Assembly: GCA_958421655.1 (NCBI GenBank)
Contig: CATZMG010000005.1
Span: 1 to 47,584, forward strand
DNA length: 47,584 nucleotides
Direction: 5' to 3'
Origin: an uncultured Collinsella sp.
Lineage (GTDB): Bacteria > Actinomycetota > Coriobacteriia > Coriobacteriales > Coriobacteriaceae
Shown: positions 23,968 to 32,731 of the stretch, in pieces
How the letters are laid out: every line of letters begins with the position of its first letter
How positions within the stretch are numbered: the stretch's first letter is position 1
The notes under the pieces: model-generated
Database searches by the model: none
What the model saw: only the letters and a program-made list of their open reading frames with translations
What the model was told of the DNA's origin: nothing
Translations under genes and position numbers: made by a program

Positions 23968-25047
23968 ATGGCAGATTCCAAACAGGCTCCGCTCGACGCC
24001 GAAGCAGCCGCTAAGGCGGCGTTTGCCTCGGTCCAGGATCGGCCGTTCCCCGACGACATTTTTACGGCTCCCGAGCTTCGCTGGGCTGTGATCGGTTGCG
24101 GCGTTATTGCCAACCAAATGGCCCAGTCCCTCGCGCTGGCCGGCCGCAAGCTTGCGGGCGTCGCCAACCGCACGCTGTCCAAGGCCCAGGCTTTTGCTGA
24201 GCAGTATGGCATCGAGAAGGTCTATGAAACGGTTGAGGACCTCTATGCCGATCCGGATATCGACGCCGTCTATATCACCACGCCGCACAACACGCATATC
24301 ACCTATCTGCGTGCCGCTCTGGCAGCTGGTAAGCACGTACTCTGCGAGAAGGCCATTACCCTCAACTCTGCCGAGCTCGACGAGGCCCGTGCCATCGCCG
24401 ACGAGCACAACGTGGTCCTTATGGATGCCACCACGGTGCTCCACATGCCCTTGTATCAGGAGCTGCGCCGCCGCATGGATGCCGGCGACTTTGGACGCAT
24501 GAACCTCGCCCAGCTCAACTTTGGCAGCTACAAGGAGTACGGCGACCTGACCAACCGCTTTTACAATCGCAACCTTGCTGGCGGTGCCATGCTCGATATT
24601 GGCGTCTATGCCTTGTCCGTCATGCGCCTCTTTATGGCAAGCCAGCCCGCTGAGGTCGTTTCGCTGGGCAACACCTGCGAGACTGGCGTTGACGTCGCGG
24701 GTGGCATCGTCTGCCGAAATGCCGAGCAGCAGCTGGGCGTCGTGAGCCTTACGCTCCACTCCAAGCAGCCCAAGCGCTCGGTCATCAGCTTTGACAATTG
24801 CTATGTCGAGGTCAACGAGTATCCGCGCGCCGATCACGCGACGATCGTGTGGACCGCGGACGGTCATCGCGAGGAGGTCGCCGCGGGCACCGAGGCTTAT
24901 GCCCTGTGCTACGAGATGGCCGACCTGGAGAAGGCCGTTGCCGGCGATGATTCGAAGCGCGAGCTTCTGGGCTATGCTTCTGATGTTATGGAGCTGATGA
25001 CCAAGCTCCGCGCCGACTGGGGAGTCGTGTACCCCGAGGAGGAGTAA
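23968..25047 (+). CDS. Gfo/Idh/MocA family oxidoreductase
   Basis: The 359-residue protein has an N-terminal Rossmann fold, AVIGCGVIANQMAQ (about residues 35-48), the CEKAITLN motif whose EK pair is characteristic of the family, and a C-terminal dimerising barrel. Members oxidise or reduce sugars, inositols or their derivatives with NAD(P); the substrate here is unknown. ATG at 23968 follows AGGAGG with a 5-nt spacer, which is better than ATG 23950. It is 3 nt before a DeoR-family gene, so the pair forms an operon likely responding to a sugar metabolite. Confidence 0.88.
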   Translation: MADSKQAPLDAEAAAKAAFASVQDRPFPDDIFTAPELRWAVIGCGVIANQMAQSLALAGRKLAGVANRTLSKAQAFAEQYGIEKVYETVEDLYADPDIDAVYITTPHNTHITYLRAALAAGKHVLCEKAITLNSAELDEARAIADEHNVVLMDATTVLHMPLYQELRRRMDAGDFGRMNLAQLNFGSYKEYGDLTNRFYNRNLAGGAMLDIGVYALSVMRLFMASQPAEVVSLGNTCETGVDVAGGIVCRNAEQQLGVVSLTLHSKQPKRSVISFDNCYVEVNEYPRADHATIVWTADGHREEVAAGTEAYALCYEMADLEKAVAGDDSKRELLGYASDVMELMTKLRADWGVVYPEEE

Positions 25048-25050
25048 GCG

Positions 25051-25797
25051 ATGCTTGCGGAAGATAGGCTCAACGCGATTGTGTCGATGGTGCAGCAGGC
25101 CGGCTCGGTTACCGTGCCGGAGCTTGCCGAAGCCCTGGGCGTGACGCCGTCCACCATTCGCCGTGACCTGCAGACGCTCGACCGCGCACACCGTATCGCC
25201 AAGGTGCACGGAGGCGCGACGAGTCTGGAACGCGCGCACGTGACGCGCGACCTGACGATCAGCGAGCGCAGTGATCTCCATAACGATGACAAGGAGCGCA
25301 TCTGCGCCCGTGCCGCGGCTCTGGTGGAGCCCGATAGCTTTGTGTATATCGATTCGGGCTCCACGACACTCAAGCTCATCGAGCATCTTCCGCGCCTTGA
25401 GGGTGTCACCTATGTGACCGATTCCGTGCTCCATGCTCAGCATCTCGCCCTGCGTGGTATGCGCACCGTGGTGCTAGGCGGCGAGCTCAAGCCCGAGACC
25501 GAGGCGCTCGTCGGTCCCGACGCCTTGGCAACCCTGGACCGCTATAACTTCAACTGCGGCTTTTGGGGTTCCAATGGCATCGCCGCCGAGCAAGGTCTCA
25601 CCACACCGGATATCGAGGAAGCGCAAGTCAAGCGTATCTCGATGCGCCATACCGCCAAACGCTTCGTAATCTCAGACGCCAGCAAATTCGGCATGGTGGC
25701 GCCCGTCAAGTTCGCGGACTTCCGCGACGCAACGATTATTACCGCGGGCGAGGTGCCAGCCAAGTACCAGTCGATGGACAACGTCATCACGGTCTAG
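25051..25797 (+). CDS. DeoR/GlpR family transcriptional regulator
   Basis: The 248-residue protein has an N-terminal winged helix (VTVPELAEALGVTPSTIRRD, about residues 18-37, with the linker HRIAKVHGGA) and a DeoR-C sensor domain containing IDSGSTTLKL and GGELKPETEALVG. Such proteins usually repress sugar genes and are released by a phosphosugar. It is co-transcribed with the oxidoreductase, so local autoregulation is likely through the palindromes upstream of 23968 (inference). Confidence 0.9.
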   Translation: MLAEDRLNAIVSMVQQAGSVTVPELAEALGVTPSTIRRDLQTLDRAHRIAKVHGGATSLERAHVTRDLTISERSDLHNDDKERICARAAALVEPDSFVYIDSGSTTLKLIEHLPRLEGVTYVTDSVLHAQHLALRGMRTVVLGGELKPETEALVGPDALATLDRYNFNCGFWGSNGIAAEQGLTTPDIEEAQVKRISMRHTAKRFVISDASKFGMVAPVKFADFRDATIITAGEVPAKYQSMDNVITV

Positions 25798-25836
25798 CGA
25801 CAGGGCAAGGTCAAAACCATTTAGGTTCCTCAATAG

Positions 25837-25876
25837 AAAAGCGGCAACACCCTCGATGGGCGATGCCGCTTTTGTT
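25837..25876 (+). terminator. Terminator after the DeoR-type gene
   Basis: AAAAGCGGCA (25837-25846) pairs perfectly with TGCCGCTTTT (25864-25873), followed by GTT. It lies 40 nt after the stop. Confidence 0.85.
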
Positions 25877-25888
25877 GTCTGCCGTTTT

Positions 25889-26106
25889 GTCTAAATCTGT
25901 AACAACTAGACCGTTAAAAGTGGGCTAGGTGTTACAGATTGAGATACTTCCGAACCTTGCCGTCCCTTTGTCTCGATCTGTAACATCTGGGACCGATTTT
26001 GACGAGTAATTGTTACAGATTGAGATTTTCCCTTGAGGGGGATTCGAATGTCTCGATCTGTAACGGATAGACCGGAAAATGGGTTCTAACTGTTACAGAT
26101 CGAGAC
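25889..26106. repeat. Three tandem 56-57-nt palindromic units
   Basis: Each unit has two 14-15-nt arms around a 27-nt centre: arms at 25889-25903/25931-25944, 25970-25984/26012-26025 and 26050-26064/26092-26106. The arm is GTCTCGATCTGTAAC; in unit 3 the arms are perfectly complementary. Units repeat every 80-81 bp. Centres differ in sequence while arms are conserved, as in REP/BIME-type elements. Confidence 0.9.
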
Positions 26107-26174
26107 GTTTTGGGACCGCGGCTGAGCCATTGCGGCAAAGCCACCACAAAGGTGCCTGCCCTTTTTGGCAGGTT

Positions 26175-26834
26175 TTAGGGCTCCCAGGGGCAGGGGGCTT
26201 CGATGTGGATGTGCTCACCGGTTACGGGATGCGTAAAGGACACGCTGTGGGCATGGAGCATCAGGCCGCAGGGGCGCGGCGTTCCGTACAGGTCGTCGCC
26301 AACCAGGGGATGACGCTCGCTCGCCAGGTGCACACGGATTTGGTGTTTGCGGCCGGTGAGCAGCTCGACATCGATATACGAGCGTGTGGGCAGGCCACGA
26401 CGGCTCTTAAGACGCTTGAGCACCTTCACGCGCGTCTGAGACGGCTTGCCGCTGGCGCCAACGCGCATCTTGCGGCTATCGTGACGGTCGCGGGCGATGG
26501 GCTTGTCGATGAGCTTTTCGTCCCAGTCGATCTTGCCCTCGGCGAGCGCGAGGTAGTGCTTTTCGAAAGCGTGGTCGATGACCATCTGGTCAAAGGCAGG
26601 TTGCGTCTGCTTGTCGAGCGAGAACAGCACCACGCCGGTGGTGTCACGGTCCAGGCGGTTGAGCGGCTGCATGTCGGTCGCGGCAAAGCCGTCGCCCATC
26701 GCCAGCAGCAGGTCGCTGGCGTAGTCGGTGAGCGTGCGCTCGCCGGTGCCGTCGCCGTGGACGATCATGCCGGCGGGCTTGTCGATGGCCATGAGCCAGG
26801 CGTCGCAGTAGAGGACTTGAGGTTCTTCGTTCAC
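26175..26834 (-). CDS. RluA-family RNA pseudouridine synthase
   Basis: The 219-residue enzyme has the catalytic Asp62 in NRLDRDTTG (HRLDRDTSG is more common), DKPAGMIVH near the start, and TGRKHQIRVHLA. It isomerises uridine in rRNA or tRNA; the target base cannot be assigned. It lacks an S4 domain and is somewhat short. Start is GTG at 26834 with AAAGG upstream. It lies 15 nt downstream of the U32 gene on the same strand and is probably co-transcribed with it. Confidence 0.9.
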   Translation of the reverse strand: MNEEPQVLYCDAWLMAIDKPAGMIVHGDGTGERTLTDYASDLLLAMGDGFAATDMQPLNRLDRDTTGVVLFSLDKQTQPAFDQMVIDHAFEKHYLALAEGKIDWDEKLIDKPIARDRHDSRKMRVGASGKPSQTRVKVLKRLKSRRGLPTRSYIDVELLTGRKHQIRVHLASERHPLVGDDLYGTPRPCGLMLHAHSVSFTHPVTGEHIHIEAPCPWEP

Positions 26835-26849
26835 GTGTAAGCCTTTCGG

Positions 26850-29342
26850 TTAGCTGATTCCCACAAACATGCAGCCCGAGGTCGCCCCGCGCAGACGGGC
26901 GGCGGGCTTGCGGCCGGCCTGCGCGGCCTCGACGGCACGACGGACGCGGGCGACGGCACGGCCCACCTCATCCGTCTCGAGCAGCGTTCCGTCCACCATG
27001 AGACGACGCACGCCGGCATCGAGCAGCTGAGGAACCTGCGGCGTGAGGTCGATGGGGTAAGCATCGTACAGGCGAGAGCGGCCGTGGATGTCGGTACGCA
27101 CCGGCATGACCTTTCCGTCGATATTCTTGAGCGAGAGCTTGCGGACACGCAGGCGGCAGTTGGCGCAATCGTGGATGCAGCCGTTGGCAACCTGCAGAAT
27201 GCAATGCTCGCTTGTCATGACGCGCGGCCGGCCAAAGACGGTGATGCCCAGAGTCGCGGGCGCGGCGGCGCCGAGCGAGACAATCTCGTCGAGTGTGATC
27301 TCGGGCGAGAGCCAAAACGCACCGGCTCCGCGCTCGGCAAGCGCCTCCATGCAGGGCGTGTTGTGCACCGGCAGGCAAGAGCGAATCTCGGCCGTGGCGC
27401 CAACCTGGGCGGCCAGGGCAAGCTCAGAGATGTTGCCAATAGCGACCGTGGCGCCGGCAACAACCCACGGGTCGACGCGCTCGTGGTCAACGGCACGGCA
27501 GACCTCGTCGAGCACGGGCACGATGCCCTGCTCAAACGCATCGGCGGGGGAGAGCTCGGCCGCATCGAGCGCGTCGGTGGTCATGTAGATGCGCGTTGCA
27601 CCCTCCGCTCGCGCTGCCTCGGCGGCCTCGAGCGAGGTGACGGTGGCGCAGATCTGCGGCTCGTCGCGGTAGTGCTCGGGCATGGGCCGCGTACATTTGT
27701 CGAGCACCGGCAGCTCGAGCGTGCGGGCACGCTCGTCATACGGTGCCAGAATGGCCTCCTCCAGCGCCTTGCAGGCGGCGGCGCGCACCTTGTGCACAGC
27801 GGAGAAGCCCATGCCGCAGCCCTTATCGAGCGCCACATCAAAGCTCGCGGACTCAAAGGGCGAGGACCCCATGCGGCCCACATGCTCTACCAGATCGGAC
27901 GCCTCGACCGCGCGGGTCTTGGCGGCCTCGACGGTAAAGCCCGTGGCCGTGGCCGTAAGCGAAGGGGCGTCGCAGCAAGTAAGCGTGACGGCAAACGGTT
28001 CGCCCAAACGCGCCACAACGGTTACATCAACGGCGCGGCGGCGCAGCACATCGCGCTTGAGCGCGGCGCCGGCAGCGTCAATGGCGCGCTGGCTTCGAAT
28101 CACGCGCACGCGGCAGCCCTCGGGCATGCTGCGAGGCACGCGGCACTCGATGACGTCACCGGCGGCGGCATCATCGGCGGCAATGGTGGTCAGGAACTGG
28201 TCAAACTCGTTATCGTGGCGAAGCTCCAGCAGGTCGCCCTTGCCCACGGGCTCAAACAACTCAATGCGGGCGATGGCGGCGCGCCGACGGCGGTCGTCGG
28301 GCTTGAGGCCGCGCACATCGCGGTTGGCCGGGCGGCTGCCCAGCACCGTGCCCACGATCTGGCCGCGGTTGTTGGAGCGCTCGTAGCTCATCATCTCGTC
28401 ACCCGAGGTACCGTCTTGGTAGGCGTGCGTAAAGTCGCGGTTAAAGCAGCGCTTGAGCTGTCGCTGGCGGGCTGCATCCTCATCCTTGGAGGTCGAAACA
28501 TCGGCCAGCATGTCATCAATCTGATGACGATACACGTCGACGATGGAGTACACGTAATCGGGGGCCTTCATGCGGCCCTCGAGCTTGAGCGATGCGGCGC
28601 CGGCGTCATACAGACGGCGAACAAGCTGCGAAGTGTTGGTGTCGCGCGGGCATAGCGCACGCTCGCGACCGGCAGGGGAGAGCGAGCGGCCGTTCTCGTC
28701 GATCAGCTCGTAGGGCAGGCGGCAGGGCTGGGCGCACATGCCGCGGTTGGCCGAGCGGCCCGCCATGGCAAAGCTCGAGAGCAGGCACAGGCCCGAGTAA
28801 CAAAAGCAGATGGCACCGTGGCTAAAGACCTCGAGGTCCACATCGGGTGCGGCGTCGTGGATGGCGGCGATCTCGTCAATGGAGAGCTCGCGCGACAAGG
28901 TCACTCGGTCGGCGCCCTGCTCACGGCACCAAAGGGTTCCGCGGTCGTCGTGGATGTTTGCTTGGGTTGAGATGTGCGTCTCGATGCCGGGCATGGTGCG
29001 CTTGACTTCAAAGAACAGACCCCAGTCCTGGATAATGAAGGCGTCGGCGCCCAGCGTTGAGCAGCGATAGATGAGTTGCAGCGCATCGTCCATCTCGGAC
29101 TGCTTGATGACGATGTTGACCGTGACGTAGACGCGCGACCCGGCTAGATGTGCGGCGCGGCAGGCTTGCTCAAAGGTCTCGTCGGTAAAGTTGGTGGCCT
29201 TGCGGCGGGCGTTGAAGCTGCCCATGCCGCAGTAGATGGCGTCTGCCCCGGCGGCGAGTGCGGCGGCAAAGGGCTCGGGTCCTCCGGCGGGCGCTAAAAG
29301 CTCGGGTCTGCGGTTGGTGGTTCGACTGGCGGTTGCGGTCAT
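26850..29342 (-). CDS. U32 family protein (RlhA/YdcP-like)
   Basis: The 830-residue protein begins with LLAPAGGPEPFAAALAAGADAIYCG and carries the U32 signature around EVFSHGAICFCYSGLC and the CAQPCRLPY segment. In E. coli, family members RlhA, TrhP and UbiU/V act in RNA hydroxylation or ubiquinone synthesis; cysteines in these segments hold an Fe-S cluster. Length and architecture (N-terminal TIM barrel, middle collagenase-like domain, C-terminal extension) resemble RlhA, which hydroxylates 23S rRNA. A peptidase role is also claimed for some members. It shares an operon with an rRNA-type pseudouridine synthase, which favours RNA modification (inference). Confidence 0.87.
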   Translation of the reverse strand: MTATASRTTNRRPELLAPAGGPEPFAAALAAGADAIYCGMGSFNARRKATNFTDETFEQACRAAHLAGSRVYVTVNIVIKQSEMDDALQLIYRCSTLGADAFIIQDWGLFFEVKRTMPGIETHISTQANIHDDRGTLWCREQGADRVTLSRELSIDEIAAIHDAAPDVDLEVFSHGAICFCYSGLCLLSSFAMAGRSANRGMCAQPCRLPYELIDENGRSLSPAGRERALCPRDTNTSQLVRRLYDAGAASLKLEGRMKAPDYVYSIVDVYRHQIDDMLADVSTSKDEDAARQRQLKRCFNRDFTHAYQDGTSGDEMMSYERSNNRGQIVGTVLGSRPANRDVRGLKPDDRRRRAAIARIELFEPVGKGDLLELRHDNEFDQFLTTIAADDAAAGDVIECRVPRSMPEGCRVRVIRSQRAIDAAGAALKRDVLRRRAVDVTVVARLGEPFAVTLTCCDAPSLTATATGFTVEAAKTRAVEASDLVEHVGRMGSSPFESASFDVALDKGCGMGFSAVHKVRAAACKALEEAILAPYDERARTLELPVLDKCTRPMPEHYRDEPQICATVTSLEAAEAARAEGATRIYMTTDALDAAELSPADAFEQGIVPVLDEVCRAVDHERVDPWVVAGATVAIGNISELALAAQVGATAEIRSCLPVHNTPCMEALAERGAGAFWLSPEITLDEIVSLGAAAPATLGITVFGRPRVMTSEHCILQVANGCIHDCANCRLRVRKLSLKNIDGKVMPVRTDIHGRSRLYDAYPIDLTPQVPQLLDAGVRRLMVDGTLLETDEVGRAVARVRRAVEAAQAGRKPAARLRGATSGCMFVGIS

Positions 29343-29374
29343 ATCCTGCCTTTCAAAATGCTCAGATACTCAAA

Positions 29375-29406
29375 AGTATAGTGGCGTCGCTGCGGTGGGC
29401 GACGCC
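29375..29406 (-). promoter_or_regulatory. Possible promoter region of the U32 operon
   Basis: On the minus strand TATACT (29380-29375) could be a -10 element for the U32 gene. GGCGTCGC (29383-29390) and GCGACGCC (29399-29406) form an 8-bp inverted repeat just upstream, suggestive of an operator. No good -35 is seen. Confidence 0.35.
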
Positions 29407-29524
29407 CGCAGCCTAAGCAGGACAAAGTCTTCAGCAGCTTGGACTGGCTGCTCCACATGAGAACCGTTCAGCGGTTCGGGGAAACCGTTGGGCGATAAAA
29501 TATTCTCGCAACGTGATAATAATC

Positions 29525-29553
29525 TTGCATCGCGCGGAAACCTTGAGTACTAT
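29525..29553 (+). promoter_or_regulatory. Possible ridA promoter
   Basis: TTGCAT (29525-29530), a 17-nt spacer and TACTAT (29548-29553). The hexamers are moderate. A start near 29561 would put the following hairpin at the extreme 5' end of the mRNA. Confidence 0.4.
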
Positions 29554-29562
29554 CCCAATCAA

Positions 29563-29608
29563 GCGCGGTGTTCAGACCGAACTGTGCCTCCCGGTGTGAA
29601 CACCGCGC
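29563..29608 (+). other. 12-bp stem-loop in the ridA leader
   Basis: GCGCGGTGTTCA (29563-29574) pairs perfectly with TGAACACCGCGC (29597-29608) around a 22-nt loop. No T-tract follows, so it is not a terminator; mRNA stabilisation or a regulator site are possible. Confidence 0.6.
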
Positions 29609-29642
29609 TCACGCTCTCTCAATTGATCGTAAGGAGAAAAAC

Positions 29643-30020
29643 ATGAGCAAGACCGTCGTGTCTTCCGATAACGCACCCGCAGCCATCGGCCCGTATTCCC
29701 CCGGTATCCAGGCCGGCAACATGGTGTTCCTGTCCGGCCAGCTGGGCATCGATCCCGCGACTGGCAAGATGCCCGAGGGCGTCGAGGCCCAGGCCAAGCA
29801 GTCCCTCGCCAACGTTGAGGCCCTGCTGACCGCTGCCGGCGCTACCTTTGCCGATGTCGTCAAGACCACGGTCTACCTGGCCGACATCGCCGACTTCGCT
29901 GCCGTGAACGAGATCTACGCTTCCAAGTTCGAGGCTCCGTTCCCCGCGCGCAGCGCTTTCCAGGTTGCCGCTCTTCCGGCCGGCGGTCTGGTCGAGATCG
30001 AGGTCGTCGCCGCTCTCTAA
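29643..30020 (+). CDS. ridA: RidA family reactive intermediate/imine deaminase
   Basis: The 125-residue protein begins MSKTVVSSDNAPAAIGPYSP and has R103 in PARSAFQVAALP, the Arg that binds 2-imino acids in RidA enzymes, and E118/E120 near the C-terminus. The Cys often found two residues after that Arg is Ala. RidA hydrolyses enamines and imines such as 2-aminoacrylate, protecting PLP enzymes. ATG at 29643 follows AAGGAGAA. Convergent with a YheO-like regulator and about 1.1 kb before the purine module, whose fuller versions include an ammonia-lyase that would release 2-aminoacrylate (inference). Confidence 0.93.
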   Translation: MSKTVVSSDNAPAAIGPYSPGIQAGNMVFLSGQLGIDPATGKMPEGVEAQAKQSLANVEALLTAAGATFADVVKTTVYLADIADFAAVNEIYASKFEAPFPARSAFQVAALPAGGLVEIEVVAAL

Positions 30021-30050
30021 GGCGTTGGCCACAACTAAACATGACATGCA

Positions 30051-30088
30051 AAAAGACCCTGCAGCGCGTGCGAGCTGCAGGGTCTTTT
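30051..30088. terminator. Bidirectional terminator between ridA and the YheO-like gene
   Basis: A 15-bp perfect stem, AAAAGACCCTGCAGC (30051-30065) with GCTGCAGGGTCTTTT (30074-30088). A and T runs on either side let it work in both directions for the convergent genes. Confidence 0.92.
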
Positions 30089-30132
30089 ATCAAGTGACGG
30101 ATCGCTTGTGGAGCCGCGCTCCATTTTGCCCG

Positions 30133-30789
30133 TTAGCCTTCCTTGCGGACTTTTTGCAGGTAGCGGTAGACGCTGGGCTCCGAGATGCCCAGCGCGGTGG
30201 CGGCGCAGGACACGGCGCCCTTGAGCATGAACACCCCGTTGCCGTTGAGGTGGCGAATGACGTCCACGCGGTCGCTCTGACCAAGCGACGCCACATCCAG
30301 CCCGCGCGCGCTCAGCAACTCGGCAATGCTGCGGTCGATGAGCTCCTGTGTAGACTCCGAAAGACTTTCGACCTCGATAGACGCGGGCTCCGCCTGCCTT
30401 GGCACAGCGTCGAAGCAGGCCATGAGCTGCTGAGCCATGGCGTTGATGGAGCGTACCGTGGAAAGATCGGTGTTGACGCAGAGCATGCCGACGATCTCGT
30501 TATCCTCGCGGATAAAGTACGTCGCTGACTCCAACGTCTTTCCGCCGGCACCGCGCCCCTCGTAGCCCGTAATAAACGGCAGGTCGCGATACTTGGCGTC
30601 GTGCATGATCTTGAGTGCCAGATCGGTGGCGGGACCGCCGACCTTGCGGCCGCTCACGATGCCGTTGCGAATATCAACGATGGCGTGGTCGGGATCCGAG
30701 AAATCGTGCAGCACGATTTCGCTGTTTTTGCCGAGTACCTGCTCCAGAAAATCGACCATCGGCAAAAAGCGACGTACGGTCTCGTTCAC
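30133..30789 (-). CDS. YheO/DauR-like PAS-HTH transcriptional regulator
   Basis: The 218-residue protein has an N-terminal YheO-like PAS domain (about 10-120, with VLHDFSDPDHAIVDIRNG and GREVGGPATD-like motif GRKVGGPATD) and a C-terminal HTH around SCAATALGISEPSVYRYLQ. Relatives include DauR, which represses D-arginine catabolism in Pseudomonas, and regulators near RidA genes. GTG at 30789 with AAAGGAG upstream is preferred to ATG 30840. It faces away from the purine module, whose promoter lies about 240 nt upstream, so it is the candidate controller. Confidence 0.88.
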   Translation of the reverse strand: MNETVRRFLPMVDFLEQVLGKNSEIVLHDFSDPDHAIVDIRNGIVSGRKVGGPATDLALKIMHDAKYRDLPFITGYEGRGAGGKTLESATYFIREDNEIVGMLCVNTDLSTVRSINAMAQQLMACFDAVPRQAEPASIEVESLSESTQELIDRSIAELLSARGLDVASLGQSDRVDVIRHLNGNGVFMLKGAVSCAATALGISEPSVYRYLQKVRKEG

Positions 30790-31025
30790 GGGCAACTCCT
30801 TTGGGTGAAATCGGAAATGTTCATAACAATTTTTTCTCATGGTAACACGGTGTCTATTGATTCACATATTCGCAGGTACATTGCGTAATACGGACGAGCG
30901 GTAGGAATTTGGCGGTAAACGGTCGACCAAAAGAAAAGTTAGATGCTATTTTGACAGGACACTTTCCTGACCTGCGGAAATGCATTGTCTCAGCTCAAGA
31001 ATAGTCTGATAACAAAAAATTATTA

Positions 31026-31054
31026 TTGAGAATGAGAAAAATCTTTAATACGAT
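31026..31054 (+). promoter_or_regulatory. Promoter of the purine module
   Basis: TTGAGA (31026-31031), a 17-nt spacer and TACGAT (31049-31054). The region 30841-31060 is clearly AT-richer than its surroundings. The leader to the permease is about 80 nt. No other gene is seen in the 352-nt gap between 30790 and 31141. Confidence 0.5.
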
Positions 31055-31141
31055 ATGCAACGAAGGCACAACCTCACCCCCGCACTGCGTCACAATAGAG
31101 CGCTAGATGCGAAAACAACTACTTCGAGGATTGGTGGTCAA

Positions 31142-32536
31142 ATGGCCCAGGAGACGGTTACGAACGGCACTGAAGCCCTGTTCACTCGCGAAGGCATGCC
31201 GCCCGTTACGGAAATGATTCCGTGTGCCCTTCAGCATGTGCTGGCATCGTTTGCCGGCATCATTACCCCGGCGGTCATCATGGCCGGCGTCTACGGCTTT
31301 AATAGCCAGCAGAGCACCGACATCATTCAGGTTGCGCTCATTCTTTCGGCAATCGACACGGCCCTTCAAGCCTTCGCTCCCTTCCGTCGCATCGGCGGCG
31401 GCCTGCCCATCGTCATGGGCGTTTCGTTCGCGTTCCTGCCGGCCCTGCAGGCCATGGGTGCCTCGGGCTTTAGCTTTGGTGCGCTGCTGGGCGGCGAGAT
31501 TGTCGGCGGTGCCGTCGCGGTCCTCTTTGGTCTGGCCTACAGCAAGATTAAGTGGCTGTTCCCGCCCGTCGTGACCGGTACGGTCATCTTCTCCATCGGC
31601 GTTTCGCTGTATCCCACGGCCGTCAAGTATATGGCCGGCGGTATGGGTACGCCGCTGTGGGGCACCCCGCAGGCCTGGTGCGTCGCTCTTATCACCTTCG
31701 CCGTGGTCTTTGCGCTCGCCAACTTTGGCAAGGGCACGCTCAAGCTGGGATCCGTGTTCTTTGGCATGATCGTTGGCATGATTGTCTCCATCCCCTTTGG
31801 CATGATCGACTTCTCCAGCGTCGCCACCGCTCAGGTCTTCGCCCTTCCCAAGCTCATGCCCTACGCACTCGAGTTTGATCCCGAGGTCTGCATTACCCTC
31901 GCCGTCGTGTTCCCCATGGTCGCCATCCAGGTTATCGGCGACGTCTCCGCTGCCTGCCTGGGCTCCATCGACCGTATGCCCACCGAGCGCGAGCTTTCCG
32001 GCGCTATCGTGTCCCAGGGCCTCACCTCTATGGTCGGCGGCCTGCTGGGCGGTCTTCCCACCAGCGCCCTTGGCCAGAACGTGGGCATCATCTGCTCCAA
32101 CAAGGTCGTCAACAAGTGGGTCTTTGTGATCATCGCGGCCGTCTTTGCCATCGCCGGTCTGTTCCCGCAGCTCTCTGCCGTCCTTTCCGCTATCCCGCAG
32201 CCCGTCATCGGCGGCGCGACCGTCGGCGTCTTTGGCACCATCACCATGAACGGCGTGCGCATGTTCACCCGCGAGGGCCTCACGCAGCGCACTACCACCA
32301 TCGTCGGTACCTCCGTCGTCTTTGGCCTGGGTATCTGGATGGCCAGCGGTTGCCTTGCCGGCGAGGGTATGCCCACCTGGGTTTCCACCGTCATCGGCTC
32401 CAATGCCGTAACCCCCACCGCCATCATGGCCATTGTCCTTAACCTGATCCTTCCGCAGACGCCGGTCGTGGCCCAGCACATCGATGCTGCCAAGGACGCT
32501 GCCGTGGATCTGGTCTTGCCCGAGAGCAAGAAGTAA
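31142..32536 (+). CDS. NCS2 family purine (uracil-xanthine type) permease
   Basis: The 464-residue protein has about 12-14 membrane segments and NCS2 landmarks: QHVLASFAGIITP in TM1, PIVMGVSFAFLP, the substrate-site region around ITLAVVFPMVAIQVIGD, and GLLGGLPTSALGQNVG. It is expected to import xanthine, urate or a related purine by proton symport. ATG at 31142 is chosen; the frame is open to 31055. In E. coli the homologue xanQ is next to the same enzymes. The neighbours favour a purine rather than uracil. Confidence 0.92.
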   Translation: MAQETVTNGTEALFTREGMPPVTEMIPCALQHVLASFAGIITPAVIMAGVYGFNSQQSTDIIQVALILSAIDTALQAFAPFRRIGGGLPIVMGVSFAFLPALQAMGASGFSFGALLGGEIVGGAVAVLFGLAYSKIKWLFPPVVTGTVIFSIGVSLYPTAVKYMAGGMGTPLWGTPQAWCVALITFAVVFALANFGKGTLKLGSVFFGMIVGMIVSIPFGMIDFSSVATAQVFALPKLMPYALEFDPEVCITLAVVFPMVAIQVIGDVSAACLGSIDRMPTERELSGAIVSQGLTSMVGGLLGGLPTSALGQNVGIICSNKVVNKWVFVIIAAVFAIAGLFPQLSAVLSAIPQPVIGGATVGVFGTITMNGVRMFTREGLTQRTTTIVGTSVVFGLGIWMASGCLAGEGMPTWVSTVIGSNAVTPTAIMAIVLNLILPQTPVVAQHIDAAKDAAVDLVLPESKK

Positions 32537-32553
32537 CCAATTCGGTGCTATTC

Positions 32554-32714
32554 GTCGGCGGACGCATCGCCTCGTCCGCCGACGTCATGCGGCGCCAAGC
32601 CGCACTTCAAAGGGTTTGTCCCTTTGGTGAAGCGTTGACGGGAGAGGGCCCGTTTCCGGTGTAGGCCGGCGCTTCGCACTCCGCCATGTCAGAGGTGTCA
32701 AACCCCGCCTCTGA
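32554..32714 (+). other. Run of stem-loops between the permease and ssnA
   Basis: The 195-nt gap holds at least four perfect hairpins: GTCGGCGGACG/CGTCCGCCGAC (32554-32564, 32573-32583), TGCGGC/GCCGCA (32588-32593, 32599-32604), CAAAGGG/CCCTTTG (32608-32614, 32620-32626) and TCAGAGG/CCTCTGA (32689-32695, 32708-32714). None has a T-tract. The last lies just before the ssnA ribosome-binding site. Possible structured or processed intercistronic RNA. Confidence 0.6.
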
Positions 32715-32731
32715 TGTCGAAGGGAGCATCC

